A stretch of DNA of 64,000 bases, from the NCBI GenBank assembly GCA_021785655.1, contig JAJYET010000005.1, positions 1 through 64,000 on the forward strand, written 5' to 3'. Origin of the DNA: a bacterium (GTDB lineage: Bacteria > Chloroflexota > Dormibacteria > Aeolococcales > Bog-877). The notes beneath the pieces were generated by a model. That model searched no databases and was not told the DNA's origin. It was given only the letters and a program-made list of their open reading frames with translations. Numbering within the stretch: the stretch's first letter is position 1; each line of letters starts with the position of its first letter. A program made the position numbers and the translations under genes. Positions 51,218 through 58,494 of this stretch are shown in pieces.

Positions 51218-52435
51218 TTGGCAATAGGCGGGCGGCATAGGGCTCCGTGGGCGCCTTGTATCGCCGTCGCATGTCTCGCTCTTGCTGGTTGCGCAAGTGC
51301 TCGGGGACCAAGCCCTGCGGTCAAGCCATCAGTAACAGGGCACTTGGCCTCTGTGAGCACGACTAGGAGTGGCAGTACGGCATGGGCGGTGGGCGCGACG
51401 GCATTGACCAGCGATGCCCTGCCTAGGACTCTGATCCTTAGGGAGAGTGGTGATGCATGGGTGCGAGTGATCAGCCCAGACGTGATGGGCGCGCAGCATA
51501 ACAGATCCGGGGCCGACAACGAACTCACAGGCGTCAGCGCAGTGTCCAAGCAGGACGCTTGGGCAGTCGGGTACTACACACCCTACGCAGAGCGAGCTCC
51601 GAGTACTGAGGGGGAGAGTTGGCCTTTGATCCTGCACTGGAACGGCTCAGTCTGGACGCGGGTGCGGGCCAATGTGTTCACTGCTGGGTGGGTGACGCTG
51701 AGTGCAGTTAGTGCCGACTCCCCCAATGACGTCTGGGTAGTCGGAGCATATCGCGGAGCATATCCTCGTGTATTCCACTGGAACGGTGATGCTTGGCAGT
51801 CCGTATCGTTGCAGGGTGCGCTGGGGGCAGGTGGCTTGTACGGCACGAGCATTTCCGCCGTTCAGGCGCTCGGCCCTGCAAACGAATGGATGGTGGGCTC
51901 GTCAGGAGGAGCGTCGCCGCTCGTATTGCACTCTAGTGGCTCTGCATGGACCTCTGTTCCAGCTCCGAGAAGCGGTGCCGAAGGCGTAGGGAGCTCGCTC
52001 ACCTCGGTGAGCATGACGCAATCAGGTGTCGGGTGGGCCAGCGGTGTCGTAGGGTCAAACACTGGGGTCCTTGACTACTGGAACGGCAAGGCATGGACTT
52101 CTGACAGTGCGTCGGCGGTCTTGGCCTCCGGGTCGCTCAGATCTGTCTCAGTGTTTTCATCCTCGTCATCCTCGGCTCCGGAAGGCTGGGCGGTTGGAGG
52201 GGTCAACAGCCGTGGCGCCGCCGTGCTGGAGCTGACCGGATCGGGTTGGACTGCGGTGGCAACTCCCAGTGTGCGAGGTGGCGATCTGTCCTTGAATGCG
52301 GTCGTGAGCATACCTAATGGTGGGGCGGAGGTCGTTGGTTCGTACGTCAAGTCGGACGCCTCGCCAATCGCACCCAGCCCACTCGTGCTCTCTTGGAAGT
52401 CTGGCAAATGGGAGCAGGAACCCATTGTCGCGTGA
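51218..52435 (+). CDS. Secreted repeat protein, probable beta-propeller
   Basis: About six repeats of DxWAVGxxx...LxLHWNGxxWTxV. Confidence 0.65.
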   Translation: MAIGGRHRAPWAPCIAVACLALAGCASARGPSPAVKPSVTGHLASVSTTRSGSTAWAVGATALTSDALPRTLILRESGDAWVRVISPDVMGAQHNRSGADNELTGVSAVSKQDAWAVGYYTPYAERAPSTEGESWPLILHWNGSVWTRVRANVFTAGWVTLSAVSADSPNDVWVVGAYRGAYPRVFHWNGDAWQSVSLQGALGAGGLYGTSISAVQALGPANEWMVGSSGGASPLVLHSSGSAWTSVPAPRSGAEGVGSSLTSVSMTQSGVGWASGVVGSNTGVLDYWNGKAWTSDSASAVLASGSLRSVSVFSSSSSSAPEGWAVGGVNSRGAAVLELTGSGWTAVATPSVRGGDLSLNAVVSIPNGGAEVVGSYVKSDASPIAPSPLVLSWKSGKWEQEPIVA

Positions 52436-52746
52436 ACGGGTGCTTGTTGCGATGCGCGGCAACGACAGAATGGGTTGCCCGCGGCCAAGAACGGCGCCGT
52501 GAGGCGCGGCAGCGGAGCGAGGAAGTGGGGAGCCCAGAAGGCTGCGCAGGGGGGACGCTGAGAGCGGGAGGGGTAAGAGGCCGGGGGAGGCATTGCCCAC
52601 TCCCCGGCCTCCGTCAGGAGCCCGTGCCGTACCCCAACGCGTGTGGGGAGCGCCTCCAAGGCTGTGCCGACCTCGAAGGCAGCGTCACTGCAACCCCCAC
52701 ACCCGTGAGGCAGGCTCCGGCCCAGAAGCCTAGCACCCCCCTGCCC

Positions 52747-54138
52747 TCACCGCTCCCCCACCACCCGCACCGGGGGTCGATCCCGCAGTCGAGGCGCGGG
52801 CAGCCTGAGCCCCGACACCGCAGACACACCGCCTTCGCTCTCGGGCTCGGAGACCATCCGGGCAGGTCCGAACCCCACTGCCTGCCGCTGCACCTCGCCC
52901 TCGGGCCGCGTGCCCAGCCGCTCCGCCACGAACTCCGGGGTGATCCACACCCGCCGGGCCGGCGCGCCCTGGGCGATGGCCCGGTGAAGCAGCGACTCCA
53001 TGCGGGTCTCCACCGACCGCAGCCCGGCCTCACCCGAGGCGGCGTACCCAGTGACCACCAGGTCCAGCGCCTCCGCGCTCAACGGCACCACCCGCCGGGC
53101 GAGCCCGTAAGCGTCGAGCAGCCGGGGCCACAGGTGCGAGCCCGCCACCTCCACCCGCTCGGCCTTCGTCAGACCCTCCACCTCCACCACCTCGCAGCGG
53201 TCCAGCAGGGGCGCGGGAATCGGATCAAGGGAGTTGGCCGTCGCCACGAAGCTCATCCCCGCCATCGGGTAGGGGACGCCCACGTACCTGTCGGTCCAGG
53301 TGGTCGAGCCCAGCAGCTCCAGCATCCAGGCCGTGGGCGAGGCCCCGTGCCGGGACCACCCACCGCCCAGCTTGTCGATCTCGTCGAGGACCAGCAGCAG
53401 CCGGGACGTGCCCGCCCGCCGGATCGCCCGGATGATCGCCCCCGGCTCCGCCGAGCTCCACACCCGGTCGGCACCGGCGAGGTACACCTCGTCCATCGAG
53501 GCCATAGGGACTGACACCACCTCGCACGGGCGACCCAGGGCGTCCGCCATCGCACGCGCCAGGGTGGTCTTGCCAGTCCCCGGCGGGCCGACCAGGAGCA
53601 GGGGTCGGATGCGATGCTCGCCGCCGCCCTGCAGCTCCAGGTGCGCCTGCGCCGCCACGCGGTCGGCCAGGATGGCCTTCACCCCGGCGTGCCCGCCGTG
53701 GGCCGCGTCGAGCGCCCGCTGGGCCGCCAGGGCGGCAGGCTTGCGCTCTGCGGGGGGCGCGGTCCAGGGAAGCTCCGCCACCAGCCGCAGCCAGTTCCGC
53801 TGGTGCTCCGACCCGTCCTCGTCGGCCATCACTCGCCCAGCCACCGACTCCACCTCGGACCTCGCCGCTTCGGAGGCCTCCGCCACCGCCGACCGGGCCG
53901 CGGCCACCAGGTCGCCATCGAGGTTGGGTGAGCCCGGCCGGGCCCGCTCGGCCGCCGTCTGTCTCGCCGCCTCAATCGCGGCCTCGGCCTTCTCCTGCGC
54001 CTCGTCCTCTCTCGCCTCCGCCTCGGCCCGCACCGCCTCGGCCCGCAGCCGGACCGGGCAGTCCTCACGGGGGACCGTCGGATGCACCAGGCCACAGCTC
54101 GAGCACGGGCGCAGAGGATCGAAGTCAAAGCGAGACAC
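52747..54138 (-). CDS. Stand-alone Lon-type AAA+ ATPase without a visible S16 protease domain
   Basis: HAGVKAILADRVAAQAHL..PLLLVGPPGTGKTTLARAMADALGRPCEVVSVPMASMDEVYLAGADRVWSSAEPGAIIRAI; LLLVLDEIDKL; N-term CSSCG...C. Confidence 0.8.
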   Translation of the reverse strand: MSRFDFDPLRPCSSCGLVHPTVPREDCPVRLRAEAVRAEAEAREDEAQEKAEAAIEAARQTAAERARPGSPNLDGDLVAAARSAVAEASEAARSEVESVAGRVMADEDGSEHQRNWLRLVAELPWTAPPAERKPAALAAQRALDAAHGGHAGVKAILADRVAAQAHLELQGGGEHRIRPLLLVGPPGTGKTTLARAMADALGRPCEVVSVPMASMDEVYLAGADRVWSSAEPGAIIRAIRRAGTSRLLLVLDEIDKLGGGWSRHGASPTAWMLELLGSTTWTDRYVGVPYPMAGMSFVATANSLDPIPAPLLDRCEVVEVEGLTKAERVEVAGSHLWPRLLDAYGLARRVVPLSAEALDLVVTGYAASGEAGLRSVETRMESLLHRAIAQGAPARRVWITPEFVAERLGTRPEGEVQRQAVGFGPARMVSEPESEGGVSAVSGLRLPAPRLRDRPPVRVVGER

Positions 54139-54399
54139 TGAGCCACCTCCTGCCAGCCACCAGGGCGCGCCCACAGAGCGCATGCCTGTCCCCTGGGGGA
54201 CTGTGGTGGCGCTGGCCCATCGGTCGGGGCCGGCGACTTCTTGCAGTCTACCCCGGAGCCGGGGCGGCCAAATGCCCCACAACATGGACCATGAATCGTG
54301 AAGCGTGAAGCGAGGCTCGCCGGGGCGAAGGCCTCAGCCATCGCCTCGCAGCTGCGCCGATCAGATATCCCCGGCCGAGGCCAGGGGTAGCGTTGGGAC

Positions 54400-54651
54400 G
54401 TGAGATCACCGGCAGCGGTCGCCGTGGCCAGGGCGGCCCGGACCTACTACCGGGCGGAGAGCTCCATGGCCCGCGCCCAGGACCGGGCCGACAGGGCGGC
54501 GGCCACACTCCGCGCCGCAGCCCAGGGCGCGCCCGAGGGTAGCGTCTCAGTCGGCGTCTGGCGGGTTAGGATCGACGACCGCGGCGCGCTCACCGTCGTG
54601 GCCGTCCCCCAGGCCCCGGTCAACCAGCTTCCTCTTCCGTTCGGGGACTGA
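54400..54651 (+). CDS. Small hypothetical protein
   Basis: 83-aa ORF with GTG start; isolated. Confidence 0.35.
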   Translation: MRSPAAVAVARAARTYYRAESSMARAQDRADRAAATLRAAAQGAPEGSVSVGVWRVRIDDRGALTVVAVPQAPVNQLPLPFGD

Positions 54652-54770
54652 CCACGTTGCCGGCGCGGAGCTGGCTCCTGGCACTGGTCTCCGCAGCCAA
54701 GGCGTTTCGCAGGGCGGACCACTCAGCCCCACCTGCGCGAAGCCGGTCGAGGGGGACTATAGGAACATCC
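54650..54770 (-). pseudogene. Degenerate copy of the RHH partition-protein C-terminus
   Basis: LDRLRAGGAEWSALRNALAAETSARSQLRAG vs LDRLRAGGAGWPELREAVAGEIRARTRRG at 55736. Confidence 0.6.
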
Positions 54771-54842
54771 CCGTCGCCCAGCCATAGGGTGGCGCGCGAG
54801 CGGGCTCGCAGGACAACTGCGGGCCCGCTCATCAAGCTTACG

Positions 54843-55094
54843 TCACTTCGTGCCTGGTCTTCCGCTTGAGTGCAAGACCCTGGTCACCCAGGGCCGAGTC
54901 GGGATGGGGCCAATCCACAGCCGCAACAGGCCCAAGCCCAGAGCCACTGCAATCACGAGACCGACCGGCCAGCCCCACCAAGCGTTGCGAAACCCAAGCG
55001 CGTCCACCAATACCGTAACTATCGGCACAATAACTCCAGCACTGACCATGAAGGGCACCGCTGGCACCTTCCGCGTTGGCTGTTGAGTACTCAC
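54843..55094 (-). CDS. Small two-TM membrane protein, translationally coupled to the upstream Gly-rich peptide gene
   Basis: GTG at 55094 overlaps TGA (GTGA); VSTQQPTRKVPAVPFMVSAGVIVPIVTVLVDALGF..WWGWPVGLVIAVALGLGLLRLW. Confidence 0.6.
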   Translation of the reverse strand: MSTQQPTRKVPAVPFMVSAGVIVPIVTVLVDALGFRNAWWGWPVGLVIAVALGLGLLRLWIGPIPTRPWVTRVLHSSGRPGTK

Positions 55095-55561
55095 GAGATT
55101 ATGAGTTCCGCCAAAGCTCCCCCGGCGCCGCCAGATAGGCATGCCACAGCGATACTGCCAGCCACTATCCACCCTCCAACTGGCGCAATCGCGGCAATCA
55201 CCGCCGCGCCAAAGAACCCAAAAGAGCACCCCACGAAGCCACCTGCATAGTACTTCGATGCGTTTCCATACTCATGCTTGCCGCCACTCCAGATATTGAA
55301 GTACCCAGCTTCCAGATAGAAGACAGCTCCACAGGTCCCCGGCCCGGGCCCACAGATCATCTCCGGCTGCACGCCGGTGGCACTCTCAACCGCTGCCACC
55401 AGTTGCGCCGTTGTCGCCGCGGTTCCCTGCGTGGGGGCAGACCGCACGGAAGTAGCCGCTGCTGCCACCGTCGTCCCGCCCAGCCCCACAGAGGCTCCCA
55501 TCGCCGCCAGCGCCATCAATGCCGCCAGAGCGGGCACTCTCAGCCATCGCAGTCCTGTCAC
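55091..55561 (-). CDS. Secreted small protein with Gly-rich hydrophobic Cys-containing C-terminus (bacteriocin-like)
   Basis: RBS GGAGGGAG before GTG; signal peptide; C-term YYAGGFVGCSFGFFGAAVIAAIAPVGGWIVAGSIAVACLSGGAGGALAELIIS. Confidence 0.55.
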   Translation of the reverse strand: MTGLRWLRVPALAALMALAAMGASVGLGGTTVAAAATSVRSAPTQGTAATTAQLVAAVESATGVQPEMICGPGPGTCGAVFYLEAGYFNIWSGGKHEYGNASKYYAGGFVGCSFGFFGAAVIAAIAPVGGWIVAGSIAVACLSGGAGGALAELIIS

Positions 55562-55735
55562 CAGTCTCCCTCCTTGCGGAACTGTGCGGGGCCGTCCTGA
55601 CCGCTCTAATCGGAACGAAGAGTAGCACCTGCGTGTGGTGTTTTGGGGAGCCTGCACATCGTGCCCGCCACCAGGGCGCTCTGCCCAATGGACGGGGCCG
55701 GCGACTGACTGAAGTCCGCCCCGAGCCCAGGGAGG

Positions 55736-56224
55736 CTAAATGCCCCGCCGCGTCCGCGCCCTGATCTCCCCAGCCACGGCCTCGCGCAACTCCGGCCATC
55801 CAGCCCCTCCGGCCCGGAGGCGGTCCAGTGCCAGGCGGAGCACGTCCCCCTCGCTCACCCTGACCCCCTCTCGCATGGCGTCGGCGACGAATCCGTTGAG
55901 CCAGGACTCCTGATCCGCGCGGAGCTGCACCTTGCCCCGCCGAGGCGCATACGCTCCGGCTGTCTTGGTGGGCATCTGGGCCACTGTCCCCTGGTCCCTA
56001 TGTCCCCGGCGGGACCTGGGCACATCGGCCTCCGGGGGCACGGGGTCGTGGGCACGTGAGGTCGTGGGCACGGCGTCCACCGCGCTCACTGCGTCACTCG
56101 CACCTGAAGCTGGGCTCTGCCCCTCCCATGTCCGCGGATGCAGCGACGGAGTGACGGGCACCTTCGGCGGGCGCTGGGCTCGGCCCCCGACCTTCGCCAT
56201 CATCGAGTCCAGGACATCAGGCAT
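55736..56224 (-). CDS. Putative ParB-like/RHH partner of ParA
   Basis: Overlaps the ParA stop; C-term KVQLRADQESWLNGFVADAMREGVRVSEGDVLRLALDRLRAGG RHH-like. Confidence 0.6.
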   Translation of the reverse strand: MPDVLDSMMAKVGGRAQRPPKVPVTPSLHPRTWEGQSPASGASDAVSAVDAVPTTSRAHDPVPPEADVPRSRRGHRDQGTVAQMPTKTAGAYAPRRGKVQLRADQESWLNGFVADAMREGVRVSEGDVLRLALDRLRAGGAGWPELREAVAGEIRARTRRGI

Positions 56225-56993
56225 GGGCCACCTCCAGGGAGTTCGCAGAGGACACCGACGGGACCAGCCCCACCTTCTGACGGACCACATCGGCCACGAT
56301 GCGGAACTCATCGGCCGCCGTGGTGACTTGGCTCCCCGGGGAGTGCGTCAGCACCAGGGCTGCCCGCCGGCCGCGGTGTGGCAGCCAGGGATGGTCGCCG
56401 ATGGGAGGCGCGACCTCTAGCTTGTAGGTCTGTGTGAGGTTCCAGAGCTGGCGGAGCAGCCGCCGCTCCCGGACCCGACCGGCGAAGCGGTTGGGGACCA
56501 GCAGGAGGGGGAAGTCGGCGCGCATCCGCAGGAAGCTGGCGAGCGCCGCCAGCTCCATCCCTCCGAGAACCATCGGCACCACGACACACTGCGCGGCGGC
56601 GATGGCCCCGTCCGAGAGGGCCCCGGTCCCCGGGTGCGTGTCAACGACCACTGGCCGCCCCCACTCCCTCGACCAAGCGGTCAGGCGGTCGATCACCCGG
56701 CCGGGCTCGATCCCTGTGAGTTCCGCCAGGCGCGTATCCGACGGGACCAGGCCCGGTCGGCCATCCGCACTCAGGAAGCCGGGGGCGGGGCCGAAACCGA
56801 GAACCAACCCAGTCAAGAGGGCGCTGCGGACCCGCCTCTCGGGAGAGTCCCCCCAGCGCCCGGTCGCTCCACCTCCATCCCAGTCGAGATCGACCAGGAC
56901 CGCGCCCAGGGCACCCGCCAGCTCGAAGGCGAGGGTGGTCTTGCCGATCCCGCCCTTCGGCGATGCGACGGTGACGATGGGCCATGTCCTCAT
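56217..56993 (-). CDS. parA: ParA/MinD family partition ATPase
   Basis: VASPKGGIGKTTLAFELAGALGAVLVDLDWDGG; VVVDTHPGTG. Confidence 0.85.
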   Translation of the reverse strand: MRTWPIVTVASPKGGIGKTTLAFELAGALGAVLVDLDWDGGGATGRWGDSPERRVRSALLTGLVLGFGPAPGFLSADGRPGLVPSDTRLAELTGIEPGRVIDRLTAWSREWGRPVVVDTHPGTGALSDGAIAAAQCVVVPMVLGGMELAALASFLRMRADFPLLLVPNRFAGRVRERRLLRQLWNLTQTYKLEVAPPIGDHPWLPHRGRRAALVLTHSPGSQVTTAADEFRIVADVVRQKVGLVPSVSSANSLEVAHA

Positions 56994-57020
56994 GGGATCG
57001 ACTATACCACGTGGCCCCGT

Positions 57021-57178
57021 GTCCCCGGCGGGACATGGGCACGTGGGGCTACGGGGTCGCGGCCCCTTGGCCACGTGGGGTCGTGGGCTCGGGCGGCACC
57101 TGGGGCACATGGGGTCGTGGGCACGTGGGGCTACGGGGTCGCGGACCCTTGGCCACGTGGGGTCGTGGGCTCGGGCGG
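57021..57178. repeat. Iteron-like region upstream of parA (candidate centromere/parS)
   Basis: 60-bp direct repeat at 57037-57096 and 57119-57178 with one mismatch; multiple CACGTGGGG(C/T) units; palindrome GTCCCCGGCGGGAC. Confidence 0.7.
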
Positions 57179-57249
57179 GCCGCAGCAGACGCTGGCCACT
57201 TGGCCCGGGAGCGGCTCAGCCGAGCGGCTTCCGCTCGACCCCCACAGGC

Positions 57250-57867
57250 TCAGGAGCCGGGGACAGCCTCCGCCTCGCCGCTCGCCAGCGCAGCCTTCAG
57301 CGCGGCGACCATGGCTTCGATGGCTTCGGTCGGATCAGCCGGATGCGGCGGCTCCCCCTCCCCCTCCAGCCACTCGGCGACCATGCCGCCCACAGCGGCG
57401 TCGAACTGCTCCCGCGACCTGCCACGGCGTGCAAGGTCCAGGTCCAACTCCTCGTCGGTCAGCTCGCGCGCTTGGTCGAGAGTGAACAGCCGGTCTCGCC
57501 CGTGGCCCTCAGCCACCCACCGCTGCACCACCGAGAGAGGCTTGGGTACCTCAGGCACCACGGAGGCCTCCATAGGGACGGGAGGGGCGGGGCGCAGGAG
57601 GGGCGGCTCCACGGCCACAGGGGCGGCCTCCACCTCCACCACAGGGGCCAGGGCCTCCAGCCGCTCGACCAAGCGGAGCACCTCGGCTCGGGTTGCCTCC
57701 AGCACTGCCCGCAAGCTCCCCGCAGCCGTCGCCTCATCGGCCAGCTCATGCTCCAACGCAGCGGAGACCAAGGCAGCCAGGGACACGGAGCGTTGGGCGG
57801 CGGCAGCCGTGGCGCGGGCAGCTAGGCCCCGGTCGATGCGGACGCCGAGTTGCTTCGTGCTCATCAC
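57250..57867 (-). CDS. RHH/CopG-type DNA-binding accessory protein
   Basis: QLGVRIDRGLAARATAAAAQRSVSLAALVSAALEHEL. Confidence 0.65.
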   Translation of the reverse strand: MMSTKQLGVRIDRGLAARATAAAAQRSVSLAALVSAALEHELADEATAAGSLRAVLEATRAEVLRLVERLEALAPVVEVEAAPVAVEPPLLRPAPPVPMEASVVPEVPKPLSVVQRWVAEGHGRDRLFTLDQARELTDEELDLDLARRGRSREQFDAAVGGMVAEWLEGEGEPPHPADPTEAIEAMVAALKAALASGEAEAVPGS

Positions 57868-58331
57868 CAGTCCTCGGGGTGGACCAGCGCGGCGACCTCC
57901 GCGACGATCTCCTCGGACACTTCCACCTCATCGGGCCGCTCGCCCAGCCTCACCCGCACCATCAAGTGCTCGACTATCTCAGTGGCCAGGGACCAGAGTT
58001 CGCTTCGCACCGCCTCCCGTGCGAGACGGCCTGGCAGAGAGGTCAACTCCTCCAGCTTCCGCTCGTGGTCTCGCACCGTGGCGGCCAGTATCGAGACGCG
58101 CTGATCCAGGTTGTCGATCTCATCCAACTTTTTCTGCTCGCGGTAGGTATGTGTCCGGCACACCGAGCAGCGGGCTTCCTCGGCCAGTTCTCGCTCTAGG
58201 GCGCAGGTGATCAACTCTGTTAGCGAGACCGTCCGCTCGGCGGCGATGGCATGGGCGCGGTCAGATAGGTTGCGCTCGACCACGGCGCTCACCGTCACCC
58301 GGTTTGGATCTCCGCTTCGCATATCCCTCAT
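57864..58331 (-). CDS. RHH/CopG-type DNA-binding accessory protein, paralog of the previous gene
   Basis: RVTVSAVVERNLSDRAHAIAAERTVSLTELITCALEREL; 4-bp overlap; divergent from relaxase. Confidence 0.7.
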   Translation of the reverse strand: MRDMRSGDPNRVTVSAVVERNLSDRAHAIAAERTVSLTELITCALERELAEEARCSVCRTHTYREQKKLDEIDNLDQRVSILAATVRDHERKLEELTSLPGRLAREAVRSELWSLATEIVEHLMVRVRLGERPDEVEVSEEIVAEVAALVHPEDW

Positions 58332-58494
58332 GGTAGCACGTGTGGTAGCAGTGCCTTGGCCTTTCGGTCCTCGCGGAGGGGCGGCCTTGTTTGACAGGTG
58401 CCTCTGTCAGCCCTCCGACAGCAGAGCGGTCACACGCTTAGAACGCTTGCATCAAGATGCGGGGCCGCCGCCGAAGTGTGCTACGCTTCGGCTC
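58331..58494. promoter_or_regulatory. Candidate oriT / relaxosome region
   Basis: Direct repeats TGGTAGCA (58331, 58343), IR TGACAG-N6-CTGTCA (58392-58409), hairpin GCCGAAG-TGTGCTACG-CTTCGGC (58470-58492) abutting the relaxase start. Confidence 0.5.

Noticed and set aside
57021-57178. Considered as a CRISPR array
   Set aside because: Repeats are long, contiguous and G-rich without unique spacers of uniform size; partition iterons fit better.
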